From Candidatus Moduliflexus flocculans (GTDB lineage Bacteria > Moduliflexota > Moduliflexia > Moduliflexales > Moduliflexaceae): DNA of 39,972 nucleotides. Positions 7,268 through 17,554 of this stretch are shown here, one piece after another; the stretch's first letter is position 1, and every line of letters starts with the position of its first letter. Location: NCBI GenBank assembly GCA_000739515.1, contig DF820455.1, positions 877,048-917,019 of the forward strand. Direction: 5' to 3'. The notes below the pieces were generated by a model, which saw nothing but the letters and a program-made list of their open reading frames with translations, was not told the DNA's origin and made no database searches. The position numbers and the translations under genes are program-made.

Positions 7268-9727
7268 ATGTTTACACGATTTACAGAACGCGCTCGCAAA
7301 GTAATTATGATATCCAGAAACGAGGCTGGCCGCTTGCGGTGCGATAGTCTGGATTGCGAACATTTATTTTTAGGGTTGCTTAAAGAAGGGAGTGGCGTGG
7401 CGATTGCCTGTTTGCAAGAATTGCGCATTCCGCCGGAAGAGATGGCGCTGATCATCGAGCGTCGGATCGTTCGCGGCAAAGCGCAGCCGAATTTGGGCGA
7501 AATCCCATTTACGGTGGCCGCGAAAAAAGCGTTGGAATATTCCGTCGAATACGCCCGCCATTTTCGTCATAATTATATTGGCACAGAACATCTGTTATTA
7601 GGCATTTTTCGGGAACGCTATAATTTGGCGTCGCGAATTCTGCGCGAATATGGGATTACTGAAGACAAACTCAAGCGCCAAATTCTCGCGCTGTTAGAGG
7701 CCGCTCAAAAAAAAGCCAAAGCCGAAAAAGAACTCAAAGTGTTAAAGCAATTCAGCACGGACATGACTGAACTTGCCAGCCAGGAGAAACTTGATCCCAT
7801 TGTTGGGCGCCATGATGAAATGGAGCGCATCATCCAAATCTTGAGCCGCCGGACGAAAAATAATCCGATTCTGCTTGGCGAGCCGGGCGTCGGCAAGACA
7901 GCCATTGTAGAGGGATTGGCTCAACGAATTGTGCGAGGCGATGTCCCTGACGCGATTCGCAGTAAGCGCATTATCTCTCTCGATTTAGGCGCGCTCGTTG
8001 CCGGGACGAAATATCGCGGCCAATTCGAGGAACGGCTGAAAGCGGTGGTTGCGGAACTCCGCAAATCTCAAGAGATTTTATTATTTGTTGATGAAATTCA
8101 CACCCTGATCGGCGCTGGCGCTGCTGAAGGATCGCTTGATGCGTCGAATATGTTGAAACCGGCGCTATCGCGCGGCGAAATCCAATGTATCGGCGCGACC
8201 ACGCTTGATGAATATCGTCGGCATATCGAGAAAGATGGCGCGTTAGCTCGGCGTTTTCAAAGCATTCTGGTTTCTCCGCCGTCTTCTGCTGATACGATTC
8301 ATATTTTGGAGGGCTTGCGAGAAAAATATGAAAATTATCATCACGTCAAACTCCCTGACACAAGCATCAGGTTGGCGGTGCAGTTATCGGATCAGTATAT
8401 TACTGAACGGTTCTTTCCAGATAAAGCCCTCGATTTGATTGATGAAGCGTGTTCGCGACGAAAAATAGACAACTCGGTCTATCCTGACAGTTTCAAACAA
8501 TTCGCTCACAAGATCAAAGAAATCAATCGCATCAAAGAAATTGCGGTACAAGAACAGCATTTCGAACGCGCCGCCGAATTGCGTGACCGCGAGCGCCAAT
8601 TTCGCGCTAAATACGAGCGATTAAAACAGGAGTGGCAGCAGCATCGTGAAAAAGCGCGTCCAGACGTGACGGAAGACGACATTGCGAATGTGGCGTCCGT
8701 GTGGACGGGCGTTCCCCTCCGTCGAATCGAGGCGGACGAATCGGAGCGGCTGCTTCATCTTGAACATGAATTGCATCAGCGAATTATCGGGCAAGATGAG
8801 GCTATTCGCGCGATTTCCAAAGCGATCCGCCGGTCGCGCACCGGTTTTCGCAACCCGAAACGACCGGTCGGCGCCTTTATGTTTCTCGGCCCGACGGGCG
8901 TTGGGAAAACGGAGCTATCGAAAGCGCTGGCTGCGAGTTTGTTCGGTGACGAATCCGCTCTTATTCGCCTCGATATGTCAGAATATATGGAGCAGTTTGC
9001 CTCGTCGCGGATGGTGGGCGCGCCTCCGGGATACATCGGACATGACGAAGGCGGACAGTTGACCGAGAAAGTCCGGCGCAGACCCTATGCCGTGATTTTG
9101 TTCGACGAGATCGAAAAAGCGCATCCCGATATTTTTAATATGTTGCTGCAAGTGCTGGATGACGGGCAGTTGACTGATAGCATGGGGCGCACGGTCAATT
9201 TTAAAAATACCGTTCTTATCATGACTTCAAACTTGGGCGCGCGGCAGATTGAACGGCGGGCGGCATTAGGATTTCAACACGCTTCCGATGATGAGTCGCA
9301 ACATCAGGCTGAAAACTTGATTCACGCGGAACTGAAACGCGTGTTCAATCCGGAATTTTTAAACAGGCTCGACGCGACAATCACATTCCATTCGCTGACG
9401 AAGGAACATCTTGGCCAGATTATTGATATTCTGCTTGACGATTTGAATCGCCAGTTAATGCAAAAAGACATTCATTTGACCCTTTCGCCGGAGGTCAAAG
9501 AGTGGCTGCTTCAACAAGGGTATCATCCGGCGTATGGCGCGAGACCGCTTCGTAGAGTGTTGCAGCGATATATCGAAGACCCGCTCGCTGAAGAAATCTT
9601 GAAAGGTCGCTTTGCTCATGATGGCCAAATTGATGTGTTGCTTCAAGATGGGCTACCGATATTTTGGGAACGCCGCCAACTGGTTTCCACAAAAAAAATC
9701 GAAGAAATACTTGACGTGATTCAATGA
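7268..9727 (+). CDS. clpC: ATP-dependent Clp protease ATPase subunit ClpC
   Basis: An 819-residue Hsp100 unfoldase. It has a Clp_N double repeat (1-145), D1 with Walker A GEPGVGKT (204-211) and Walker B LLFVDEIH (271-278), and a short UVR-like M-domain ([20 protein letters not shown]). D2 has GPTGVGKTE and [12 protein letters not shown]. An LGF tripeptide in D2 matches the ClpP-docking loop. Glu31 and Glu107 (both in EHxxLG contexts) correspond to the residues that bind phospho-arginine in Bacillus ClpC, which fits coupling to the upstream McsB. A GCGGAGAG ribosome site precedes the ATG. No clpP in the window. Confidence 0.96.
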   Translation: MFTRFTERARKVIMISRNEAGRLRCDSLDCEHLFLGLLKEGSGVAIACLQELRIPPEEMALIIERRIVRGKAQPNLGEIPFTVAAKKALEYSVEYARHFRHNYIGTEHLLLGIFRERYNLASRILREYGITEDKLKRQILALLEAAQKKAKAEKELKVLKQFSTDMTELASQEKLDPIVGRHDEMERIIQILSRRTKNNPILLGEPGVGKTAIVEGLAQRIVRGDVPDAIRSKRIISLDLGALVAGTKYRGQFEERLKAVVAELRKSQEILLFVDEIHTLIGAGAAEGSLDASNMLKPALSRGEIQCIGATTLDEYRRHIEKDGALARRFQSILVSPPSSADTIHILEGLREKYENYHHVKLPDTSIRLAVQLSDQYITERFFPDKALDLIDEACSRRKIDNSVYPDSFKQFAHKIKEINRIKEIAVQEQHFERAAELRDRERQFRAKYERLKQEWQQHREKARPDVTEDDIANVASVWTGVPLRRIEADESERLLHLEHELHQRIIGQDEAIRAISKAIRRSRTGFRNPKRPVGAFMFLGPTGVGKTELSKALAASLFGDESALIRLDMSEYMEQFASSRMVGAPPGYIGHDEGGQLTEKVRRRPYAVILFDEIEKAHPDIFNMLLQVLDDGQLTDSMGRTVNFKNTVLIMTSNLGARQIERRAALGFQHASDDESQHQAENLIHAELKRVFNPEFLNRLDATITFHSLTKEHLGQIIDILLDDLNRQLMQKDIHLTLSPEVKEWLLQQGYHPAYGARPLRRVLQRYIEDPLAEEILKGRFAHDGQIDVLLQDGLPIFWERRQLVSTKKIEEILDVIQ

Positions 9728-9847
9728 GAAATGGCTTAACGTTCACGGAATGTTGTATGTGATGGGTATATGCCTTGTTTCAGGCAACTTTCGGATAAAT
9801 CGCATCTGCAAACGCAAGTCAGATCGCATTGGTGTTATGAAATCTCA

Positions 9848-9878
9848 TTGTGGGAGCTGTTCGGATTCCCACAATTTT
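9848..9878 (+). terminator. Hairpin with T-run in the bamA leader
   Basis: TTGTGGGA (9848-9855) and TCCCACAA (9867-9874) form an 8-bp stem followed by TTTT. It ends 20 bp before the bamA ATG. It could end clpC transcripts or act as an attenuator in the bamA leader. A smaller hairpin (TGCCT/AGGCA) lies upstream near 9771-9787. No clear bamA promoter was found in 9728-9897. Confidence 0.45.
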
Positions 9879-9897
9879 CGTATATAGAGCCATATCT

Positions 9898-12225
9898 ATG
9901 AAAAAAATCATTCGCACGCTTTTCCTCCTATTATTCGCATGGCTTGTCGTTACACTTCCCCTTGAGGCTGCCAATCCTACAATTAGCGCGATTCATGTTA
10001 AAGGTAATGCGTTGATCCCGGAAAGCACCATTCTTTCTTTGTTGGAAAGTAAGGTTGGGATATTATACAATGCTGATCTGGTGTCGAAAGATATTCAGCA
10101 TATCTATGATATGGGGGTGTTTGCCTCAGTTGAGGTAGAGACTGAAGCACTTGATGGCGCGTATTCATTGACATTTATTGTCAAGGAACGCCCAGCTATC
10201 AGCCGGATCGAATTTAAAGGCAATAAAAAAATCAAGTCTGAACGGTTTGAAGAGATTCTGACATTGAAGACCGCCGATCTGTCTGAAATTTTCAACCAAA
10301 AGTTTTACCCGCAGAAAATCAAAGAGGATGAAGAAAAAATCCGCCAATTGTATCATGAGGACGGATATCAGAATGCGGTGGTAACATCGAGTTTACACCC
10401 TGATCCAGATGCGCCCGATAAACTTGTGTTGGAATATGTCATCGAGGAAGGGAAAAAAGCCGCCGTGCGAAAGGTTTCGTTCGAAGGGAATCACGCATTT
10501 TCCGATGATGAGCTTCGAAAACAGATGGCGACTCGAAAAAAAGGGTTTCTCTCGTTTATTACCGGGGCGGGAAAATATGAAGAGACGACCTTAAAAACGG
10601 ATATCGAGCGGGTCAAATTTTTTTATGTTGATCATGGATATATTGATGTGGCGGTGAAGGATTATAAGGTCGAGTATCGCAATGGGTTAGACCTGTTTAT
10701 TACCCTTTTCCTTGAAGAAGGCGCTGTTTATACGATTTCTCGCGTGGGAGTCAAGGGAAACGTTGTGTATGAGACTGAAGAATTGAATAAGATTCTGACG
10801 ATGAAGCCGGGGCTTCCCTTCAGCCGCACCACGATTAGAAATGATATTTTGGGCATTACCGCGCTTTACGGCAAAAAAGGGTATTTGACGCCGATTTCAG
10901 ACAATACGGAAGGGAAATTGCTGATTGACCCTGAAATTGCGATAGACCGCGCGAATAAACAGGTGGCGTTGACCTATTCTATTCGTGAAGGCGTGCCGCA
11001 TACATTGGCGCGGGTGGCGATTACTGGCAATAAAATCACGCGGGACAAAGTTATTCGGCGAGAATTAGCCATACAGGAAGGCGATCTGATTGATAGTTCT
11101 CAATTAGAAAAAAGCCAGCGCGATATTTTCAATTTATCCTTGTTTGAAGATGTCAAATTGTCCTTGAAAGATGGGGAAACCCCCAATACGGTTGATCTGG
11201 ATATTGCTGTGGTTGAACGCCAAACCGGTTCATTTAACTTCGGCGGCGGGTGGAGTTCCGTAGATAAGTTTGTGTTTTCTGGGGACCTGGCGTATGCCAA
11301 TTTATTTGGATTAGCGCATCAAATCATGTTCTCAGCGACATTAGGAAGCACAACGCAAGTGTTCAATCTCAACTATACGATGCCGCATTTTTTAGATTCT
11401 AAATATTTAGTGGGAATTGATGCGTATAAAAACGAACACGACTATGATGCATACGATTCGTCAAGTGTCGGGGGCGGCGTTCGTTTCGGACGAAAATTAT
11501 ATAAGAATCTTTTTGGAACGTTAAAATATGAGTATAAGGAGGTTGATATCAGCGATATTGAAGAGGATGCCTCGTCAATTATTAAAAGTTCCGAAGGCTT
11601 AAGCAGAACGAGCAGTGCGACGGCGATTTTCCGGTATTCATCAATTAATAACGTCCTCCTGCCAACCAAAGGAATGAGGACGATTCTGGAAACGGAGTAT
11701 GCTGGCGGTCTTTTAGGCGCTGAAAACAATTTTTATAAAATTGATTTGACTCACAATATGTATTTCCCCTTGTATCATGATGTCGCATTACGATTAAAAG
11801 GCGAAGCCGGGTATATCGAAGAATTCGGCGATAGCGATGAGGTGCCGATTTCCGAACGATTTTTTGCCGGAGGCGCCAACACGATTCGAGGATATGAAGA
11901 ACGATCCGTCGGCCCGAAAGATGAAAATGGCGATGAAATCGGGGGGAATGCAATTGCTCTTGCGACCGCAGAAATCATTGTTCCTGTGAATAAGCAATTT
12001 CGTGTATTAGCGTTTTTTGATATGGGGAATGTGGTGGCAAAAGGGGATATATATGGCTCTGATGGGTATTTTGATGTGTCGAAATATCGGAAAGGTGCTG
12101 GAGTGGGGGTACGCTTTAATACTCCGCTTGGTTTGATTCGGTTAGATTGGGGATATAAACTTGATCATCAGCCAGAAGACAAAGATAACGATGAGTTTCA
12201 TTTTGGAATCGGCGCGTTATTTTAA
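9898..12225 (+). CDS. bamA: Outer membrane protein assembly factor BamA
   Basis: A 775-residue Omp85-family protein that folds and inserts outer-membrane beta-barrels. A signal peptide (MKKIIRTLFLLLFAWLVV) ends around LEAA. About five POTRA repeats follow (24-420; for example IRQLYHEDGYQNAVV and VKFFYVDHGYIDVAV), then a C-terminal 16-strand-type barrel. It has the conserved lid-loop motif TIRGYEE (Arg664 region) and a terminal aromatic (GIGALF). ATG 9898 was chosen because it begins the signal peptide; a GTG at 9850 would add a non-signal extension. skp and lpxD follow, the usual outer-membrane biogenesis order. Confidence 0.95.
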   Translation: MKKIIRTLFLLLFAWLVVTLPLEAANPTISAIHVKGNALIPESTILSLLESKVGILYNADLVSKDIQHIYDMGVFASVEVETEALDGAYSLTFIVKERPAISRIEFKGNKKIKSERFEEILTLKTADLSEIFNQKFYPQKIKEDEEKIRQLYHEDGYQNAVVTSSLHPDPDAPDKLVLEYVIEEGKKAAVRKVSFEGNHAFSDDELRKQMATRKKGFLSFITGAGKYEETTLKTDIERVKFFYVDHGYIDVAVKDYKVEYRNGLDLFITLFLEEGAVYTISRVGVKGNVVYETEELNKILTMKPGLPFSRTTIRNDILGITALYGKKGYLTPISDNTEGKLLIDPEIAIDRANKQVALTYSIREGVPHTLARVAITGNKITRDKVIRRELAIQEGDLIDSSQLEKSQRDIFNLSLFEDVKLSLKDGETPNTVDLDIAVVERQTGSFNFGGGWSSVDKFVFSGDLAYANLFGLAHQIMFSATLGSTTQVFNLNYTMPHFLDSKYLVGIDAYKNEHDYDAYDSSSVGGGVRFGRKLYKNLFGTLKYEYKEVDISDIEEDASSIIKSSEGLSRTSSATAIFRYSSINNVLLPTKGMRTILETEYAGGLLGAENNFYKIDLTHNMYFPLYHDVALRLKGEAGYIEEFGDSDEVPISERFFAGGANTIRGYEERSVGPKDENGDEIGGNAIALATAEIIVPVNKQFRVLAFFDMGNVVAKGDIYGSDGYFDVSKYRKGAGVGVRFNTPLGLIRLDWGYKLDHQPEDKDNDEFHFGIGALF

Positions 12226-12346
12226 ATGCCCGAACGTTTCATAGACAACACATAAACAATGGAGTAAGCAGATCGTCAGGCGTTGTTGTTCGATGATGTT
12301 GATCGGCTCGTCGAATGCTGCGATGATGATGATGTAAATGGTTACG

Positions 12347-12874
12347 ATGAAAAAAACAGTACTTTCAGTAATGATGATGGTGGCAATGATCGGAGCAATC
12401 GCTGGTAATGTTTTTGCGCAGGGCGAAACAATGAAAATCGGATTTGTGGATTTGCAGCGCGTGATTGATTCCTCTGAGCAAGGGAAAGCCGCCCAGGACG
12501 AAGTGAAAAAGAAATCCGACGAATTGACCGAACAGGCTAAAAAGATGGAAGATGAATACAATAAAATGAAAGCGGATTTCGACAATCAACAAGCCATGTT
12601 AACCCCCGAAGCGAAAAATCAAAAGCGCGATGAACTAGCCAAATTCGAGCGCGATTACACCCGTTTCGTGCAGGATTCCCGCAATGAATTACGCCAGGTC
12701 GAGCAGCGTTCACTCAAGCAATTATTGGAAGATGTCGGCAAAATCGTCGTGGAATATGGCAAAAACAATAATTTTACGCTGATTTTAGAAGCGGGCAATA
12801 TTTTATATGGAGCAGATCAGATCGAAATTACTGCGGATATTATCAAGCTCTACAATACAAAAGGAAGCAAATAA
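12347..12874 (+). CDS. skp: Periplasmic chaperone Skp/OmpH family
   Basis: A 175-residue secreted protein. It holds unfolded outer-membrane proteins in the periplasm and delivers them to BamA. It has a signal peptide (MKKTVLSVMMMVAMIGAIAG to FAQ), the family start MKIGFVDLQRVIDSSEQGKAA, a long charged helical hairpin (about 45-130), and the closing segment VVEYGKNNNFTLILEAGNILY. The ATG at 12347 gives a clean signal peptide; ATG 12338 adds three residues. The 121-bp gap after bamA holds no gene. Confidence 0.9.
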   Translation: MKKTVLSVMMMVAMIGAIAGNVFAQGETMKIGFVDLQRVIDSSEQGKAAQDEVKKKSDELTEQAKKMEDEYNKMKADFDNQQAMLTPEAKNQKRDELAKFERDYTRFVQDSRNELRQVEQRSLKQLLEDVGKIVVEYGKNNNFTLILEAGNILYGADQIEITADIIKLYNTKGSK

Positions 12875-12910
12875 TTTCGACTGTCGAGAGCGACGCTTCG
12901 GCCTTATTTA

Positions 12911-12940
12911 GACGCGACGACCTGTCGCGTCTTTCCTTTT
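12911..12940 (+). terminator. Rho-independent terminator after skp
   Basis: A perfect 8-bp stem GACGCGAC/GTCGCGTC with a 5-nt loop is followed by TTTCCTTTT. It sits about 37 bp past skp. lpxD therefore probably depends on read-through or its own promoter. Confidence 0.75.
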
Positions 12941-13016
12941 CTCCCTGCCAATCCCTTATTTGCTGCATCCCCTTGTAAAAGACCTCTTGACGCAAGCGCG
13001 AGTGCGGCGCATCTGC

Positions 13017-14072
13017 ATGGAAAAACAATTACGAGAATTAGCTGAATACGTTCAAGGAGAGGTTGTCGGCGACGGGCAAGTGGTGATCTCTTCGGTCGCA
13101 GGCATTGAAGAGGCGATGGCGGGGGCTATCACCTTTCTTTCCAATCCGAAATATCGCGACAAACTCCCGTTAACCCGGGCCTCTGCGGTCATTGTTGCGC
13201 AAGATGTTGATGCTCCTGGCCTGAATTTGCTCAAAGTCGCCAATCCCTATTTCGCATTTGCGCGGATCATGAAATTATTCGAGCAGAAATTTCATCCGCC
13301 GATTGGGATTCACCCGACCGCTGTTATCGGTGATGGCGCTGCCATCGGCGAAGGATGCCGCATTGGCGCACATGTGACAATCGGCCATCATGTCAATATC
13401 GGCGCGCGAACGATTATTCATCCCGGTGTCGTGCTTGGCGACTATGTGACAGTCGGCGCAGATACACTCATCTATCCGAACGTCTCTGTGCTTCAAGAAG
13501 CGCAAATTGGCGACCGTGTCATTCTCCACAGTGGAACGGTCATCGGCAGCGATGGATTTGGCTTTGCTCCAATGAACGGCGAATACGCGAAAATCCCACA
13601 AATCGGGACGGTCGTGATCGAAGACGATGTGGAAATTGGCGCAAATGTCACAATTGATCGAGCGGCATTGGGACAAACGCATATCAAAAAAGGGGTTAAA
13701 ATAGATAACCTGGTGCAGATCGGTCATAATGTTGTTATCGGCGAGCATTCAATCATTGTTGCGCAGGTTGGCATCTCCGGCAGCACGAAACTCGGCAGGC
13801 ATGTGACCCTTGCCGGACAGGTTGGCGTGGTTGGCCATATTGAGATTGGCGATGATGTTACCGTGGCGGCGCAATCGGGCATTCCGAAATCCGTGCCGGA
13901 AAAATCTGTGGTTGCTGGAAGCCCTGCTGTGGATCAGACGCTCTGGAAAAAATCACAAATCGCCTTGCATAAACTTCCTGACGCGCTGAAAACCATTCGA
14001 GCGTTAGAACGGCGTATTCGAGCGCTTGAAGAGCAACTTTCTGCGTTGCCGGCGGACGAATCTGCGTCGTAA
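13017..14072 (+). CDS. lpxD: UDP-3-O-(3-hydroxyacyl)glucosamine N-acyltransferase LpxD
   Basis: A 351-residue left-handed beta-helix acyltransferase. It adds the second acyl chain in lipid A synthesis, so the cell makes LPS or lipid A. The N-terminal uridine-binding domain (about 1-95; [26 protein letters not shown]) is followed by many hexapeptide repeats ([14 protein letters not shown] and so on). The catalytic His is His237 in [11 protein letters not shown]-terminal helix pair follows ([13 protein letters not shown]). ATG 13017 was chosen because family members start MEK..LxELAE; the longer frame begins with TTG inside the terminator region. No fabZ or lpxA follows. Confidence 0.95.
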   Translation: MEKQLRELAEYVQGEVVGDGQVVISSVAGIEEAMAGAITFLSNPKYRDKLPLTRASAVIVAQDVDAPGLNLLKVANPYFAFARIMKLFEQKFHPPIGIHPTAVIGDGAAIGEGCRIGAHVTIGHHVNIGARTIIHPGVVLGDYVTVGADTLIYPNVSVLQEAQIGDRVILHSGTVIGSDGFGFAPMNGEYAKIPQIGTVVIEDDVEIGANVTIDRAALGQTHIKKGVKIDNLVQIGHNVVIGEHSIIVAQVGISGSTKLGRHVTLAGQVGVVGHIEIGDDVTVAAQSGIPKSVPEKSVVAGSPAVDQTLWKKSQIALHKLPDALKTIRALERRIRALEEQLSALPADESAS

Positions 14073-14217
14073 GCGCGAGAATAATGATTGATTGAAACGT
14101 AAATAATGACAGAAGGACTCAACTTTTTTAGCGGTTCTCTTCTCTTTGCATAGTAAGAAATATCAGATTGTTTCGAATATGTCTTGAAGAGCGGAGGTCT
14201 GAAAAAGGGGAGGGAAT

Positions 14218-15444
14218 ATGTTAAATAAACAGCAGAATTTTCAACAAATTCTCGATGCGAATCTGGAATTTGCTCAAGCGAAAGATGTGGATTTTCTTTT
14301 AGAAAAAATCCTGACAACTGTCAGAAAATTGAGCCATGCCGACGTTGGGTCTATCTATGTGATGGAAGGCGACGAACTCCGGTTGCATCATACGCAAAAT
14401 GGCAAACAGGATTCCGCCAATTCGTTGTTACATATTTACCGCGCCTCTGCCGGAAAAATTCCTCAAGATACGATCCCTGCCTACATTGCGCAAACCGGCG
14501 ATATTATTAACTTCCGAGGAACGCCAGCCGAGAGCGATTCGACCAACCGCCCAGATCGCTCGTATGAGCAAGAACTTCAGGTTGAAATTCTGTCTGTCTG
14601 CGCGTTCCCTCTCAAAAATACGTATAACAAACTGCTTGGCGTGGTGCAATTAATTAACATACGCACTCTTGACGGAGAAATTGCAGTTGTTCCGGAAGAC
14701 GACCTCCCCTTAGTGCAATTATTTGCGAATAACGCAGGAGCAGCGCTTGAACGCGCCCTCGCAACGCGCGCCAGAGTTCAGGGAATTATTCAGATTCTCA
14801 CCGCGTTGCGCGATACGGAAGAAACATTTGCCCACGTCAATCGTGTCGGCGCGTATGCCGCAGAAATCTATGAAACCTGGGCGCGGCGGAAAGGGATGGC
14901 GGACAGCGAAATTTCCGGGCAGAAAGATGCCTTGCGAATGGCCGCGATGCTTCATGATCTTGGCAAGTTAGCCATTCCATCGGTCATTCGCAAAAAGCCG
15001 GGCAAATTGACAGAAGAAGAATACAACACGATGAAAGAGCATACAATTAAAGGGGCGCAATTATTATTGAAACATGGGAATTCTGAAATTGAGTCGCTCG
15101 CAGCCGAAATTGCCCTGACTCATCATGAACGTTGGGATGGGAAAGGTTATCCTGGTTATATAGACCCGCAAACAGGCGAACCGCTGCCGAATCATTGTAA
15201 CGAGCAAGGGCGTCCGCTTGGGAAACAGGGGGAAGATATTCCTGTTTTTGGCCGGCTTGTCGCGATTGCTGATGTTTACGATGCCCTGTCGAATCATCGC
15301 GTCTTCCGGGAAGCCTGGAAAGAAGATGACGTGTTGAAAAAGCTCCGCGTTGAATCGGGAACGCATTTCGATCCGGAAATGATTGACGCTTTTTTTGCCA
15401 CCCTCGATACGATTCGGGCGATTTCCAAACGTTTTCCAGATTAG
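14218..15444 (+). CDS. GAF domain / HD-GYP domain phosphodiesterase
   Basis: A 408-residue cytoplasmic signalling protein. A GAF sensor domain (about 10-180) precedes an HD-GYP domain (about 185-405). It has the HD pair His246-Asp247 (MLHDLGK), HHERWDGKGYP (302-312, with the GYP triad intact at 310-312), and VAIADVYDALSNHR. HD-GYP proteins with these residues typically hydrolyse cyclic di-GMP. No GGDEF partner is in the window. A strong ribosome site (GGGGAGGG) precedes the ATG. The 145-bp gap upstream shows no confident promoter. Confidence 0.93.
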   Translation: MLNKQQNFQQILDANLEFAQAKDVDFLLEKILTTVRKLSHADVGSIYVMEGDELRLHHTQNGKQDSANSLLHIYRASAGKIPQDTIPAYIAQTGDIINFRGTPAESDSTNRPDRSYEQELQVEILSVCAFPLKNTYNKLLGVVQLINIRTLDGEIAVVPEDDLPLVQLFANNAGAALERALATRARVQGIIQILTALRDTEETFAHVNRVGAYAAEIYETWARRKGMADSEISGQKDALRMAAMLHDLGKLAIPSVIRKKPGKLTEEEYNTMKEHTIKGAQLLLKHGNSEIESLAAEIALTHHERWDGKGYPGYIDPQTGEPLPNHCNEQGRPLGKQGEDIPVFGRLVAIADVYDALSNHRVFREAWKEDDVLKKLRVESGTHFDPEMIDAFFATLDTIRAISKRFPD

Positions 15445-15450
15445 CTGCTA

Positions 15451-15870
15451 ATGCGTGAACATCAGAATGGGTACGATCATTTTCATTATCGGATGCTTTC
15501 CTTGTCAAACAGATGGTTTGGCGCTCCGGGAGAGCGGATGATGCTTTTCGCGCTGTTGCTGCCGGATTTAGTGCGCCTGATGATTAAACTGCTGGAAGAT
15601 GCTCGCGTCTCGCTCTTCGATAAAATTTTTATCGCAGGTGTATTACTGTACGTGATTTCTCCGATTGATTTTCTGCCAGAGATATTGGCCGGGCCATTCG
15701 GCATCGTCGAAGACCTTCTCTTAGCTGGCATCATGCTCGTCCGGCTTGTCGGAAATCCCTCGAATGCCGAAGCAATTCAAGAACATTGGAACGGCGATCC
15801 TGAAATTATCCCCAAAATTCAACGGCTCAATCAGCATTTCAAACGATTTCTGACAAGGCGGTTCAGATAA
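15451..15870 (+). CDS. YkvA-like (DUF1232) membrane protein
   Basis: A 139-residue protein. Its central part (FIAGVLLYVISPIDFLPEILAG..GIVEDLLLAGIMLVRLVG) is the DUF1232/YkvA signature, two hydrophobic helices around an SPIDFLPE turn. The function of the family is unknown. It starts 6 bp after the HD-GYP gene and is probably cotranscribed with it. The C-terminal 35 residues are polar and basic. Confidence 0.85.
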   Translation: MREHQNGYDHFHYRMLSLSNRWFGAPGERMMLFALLLPDLVRLMIKLLEDARVSLFDKIFIAGVLLYVISPIDFLPEILAGPFGIVEDLLLAGIMLVRLVGNPSNAEAIQEHWNGDPEIIPKIQRLNQHFKRFLTRRFR

Positions 15871-16003
15871 TCTTCGAGGCGATGAAATGCGCGCTGTTTT
15901 CTAATTTTACCTTGACAAGATGCGACTCTCTATATGCCATGCTTCAATATTTTTTACAAGATTATTTCATCAGAGGGCAGTCTTGCCCGCTGAAAATGCT
16001 CCT

Positions 16004-17554
16004 ATGGCACATTTAAGAAATCAGCGTATGGGAAAAACGTGCGCGCGCGTATGTGCGTATGTCGCCTGGATACTCTTCAGCCTCACATCGTCAGCGATGG
16101 CTGGAACAATTGAGGTGTTTTTTAATAATGAGAATCTGCGATATACCTTGTTTACCACCAATGACGGGCCAGGCGAGTATGTGCAGCTTGAAAAAGTTGC
16201 CAACATCTTCCGGTTGCAACTGAATATTGATGCGGGAAATGGGCGCGTCGTCCTGCAATATGGCGAAAAAAACCTCTCCTTTTTGCCCGGCGAATCAAGC
16301 GTGATCTCTGCGAAACGGTCATATCCGATGACATTTCCGGCGCGGAAGATTGAAGGCGTGATTATGGTGCCGCTGGAATTTTTGACGAAAACTTTGCCGC
16401 TGATTTATGAATACAATCTGGCATGGGATGGGCGGCAGCGCCGTCTTACTGTTGGCATCCAGAATCTCGAATTAGTAAGTCTGTATGTCAGTCCGTTCGC
16501 TGATTATACTCGTATCGCCGCGCAATTGAGCCAAAGCGTCCCTTACAAAGTTACGGAAAAACTCCCTTCGCTCTTGATTTTCGAACTGCCGCAAGCGAAG
16601 TTTAACCTTCAAGACAATCCCCTGCAAATTAATAATACTGCCGTAAAGCATGTCAAGGTGATTGATAGTTTCGGCACGACCCAGATATTGGTTCGCTTAG
16701 GCGATGAATTCGTGCGATACACGCATAAGACGAAAGATAATCCGCCACGCTTGATTATAGATGTTTTCACGACAGATGAGGCCGTTGCCGAAGAGGAGAC
16801 GCCGACGCCAACCCCCGAAGCGACTGTGACAGAAGGACAAGCGGCAACGAACGAAACGATTGTCGAGCAGGATTTGGCGGCCAACGGAGAAACGGGAACG
16901 GCTCTCCCTGGCCAGCCATTTTCATTGCATACAATTGTCGTTGATCCCGGTCACGGCGGCAGCGATCAAGGCGTGGTGGTTGTGCCAGCCGTTGACGCGA
17001 CTCCTGCGCTGATGGAAAAACAACTGACGCTACATCTTAGTAAACTCCTGAGCACGCATCTCATTGAACGGTTAGGTGTCACGGTCATGTTAACTCGCGA
17101 GGGAGACGATTTTCTTTCGGGTGAAATGCGGGCGACTGTCGCGAATAGCAATCGCGCGGATGTCTTTCTGAGTGTGCATGTCAACAATTCCATATCAGAC
17201 CAGGCCAGCGGATTTGAAGTCTATATCATGGATTACGGCAGTCTGGACATGCCCCAGGGCATCAAAGCGCAGGTGTTGGATTACGCGCAGGCCAAATACC
17301 TCGAACAAAGCAAGCGACTGGCGGATCAGATTGTTGCGGCGTATCGCGCTCGCAATAATGGGGCAAAAGCGGTAGTCAAACGTGCGCCATTATTTGCGCT
17401 GAAAGGCGCGACCATGCCGTCGGTGCATATCGAAATTGGCTATGCCTCCAACGCGAGCGACCGTCAGAATATGACGCAGGAGGCCTTCCAACAAATGCTG
17501 ATTAGTGCAGTTGCGGATGGCATCGCCGCGTTTAAAAAGGGAGAAGAATTGTAA
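16004..17554 (+). CDS. N-acetylmuramoyl-L-alanine amidase (AMIN + Amidase_3)
   Basis: An exported zinc amidase of about 516 residues that cleaves the stem peptide from peptidoglycan, as AmiC does in cell separation. It has a signal peptide (hydrophobic CAYVAWILFSLTSSAMA). An N-terminal segment resembles the copper-amine-oxidase-N/stalk fold (about 35-140). An AMIN-like beta domain (about 145-260) and a Thr/Pro/Glu-rich linker follow. The Amidase_3 domain has ligands His317 (VDPGHGGSDQG), Glu338, His392 (SVHVNNS) and catalytic Glu477 (HIEIGYASN). The start is uncertain: ATG 16004 or ATG 16028, neither with a clear ribosome site. The stop overlaps the next ATG by 1 nt. Confidence 0.92.
   Translation: MAHLRNQRMGKTCARVCAYVAWILFSLTSSAMAGTIEVFFNNENLRYTLFTTNDGPGEYVQLEKVANIFRLQLNIDAGNGRVVLQYGEKNLSFLPGESSVISAKRSYPMTFPARKIEGVIMVPLEFLTKTLPLIYEYNLAWDGRQRRLTVGIQNLELVSLYVSPFADYTRIAAQLSQSVPYKVTEKLPSLLIFELPQAKFNLQDNPLQINNTAVKHVKVIDSFGTTQILVRLGDEFVRYTHKTKDNPPRLIIDVFTTDEAVAEEETPTPTPEATVTEGQAATNETIVEQDLAANGETGTALPGQPFSLHTIVVDPGHGGSDQGVVVVPAVDATPALMEKQLTLHLSKLLSTHLIERLGVTVMLTREGDDFLSGEMRATVANSNRADVFLSVHVNNSISDQASGFEVYIMDYGSLDMPQGIKAQVLDYAQAKYLEQSKRLADQIVAAYRARNNGAKAVVKRAPLFALKGATMPSVHIEIGYASNASDRQNMTQEAFQQMLISAVADGIAAFKKGEEL

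Noticed and set aside
13275..13748. Minus-strand frame of 157 codons
   Set aside because: Antisense to the lpxD hexapeptide repeats; the repeat pattern produces the long opposite frame.
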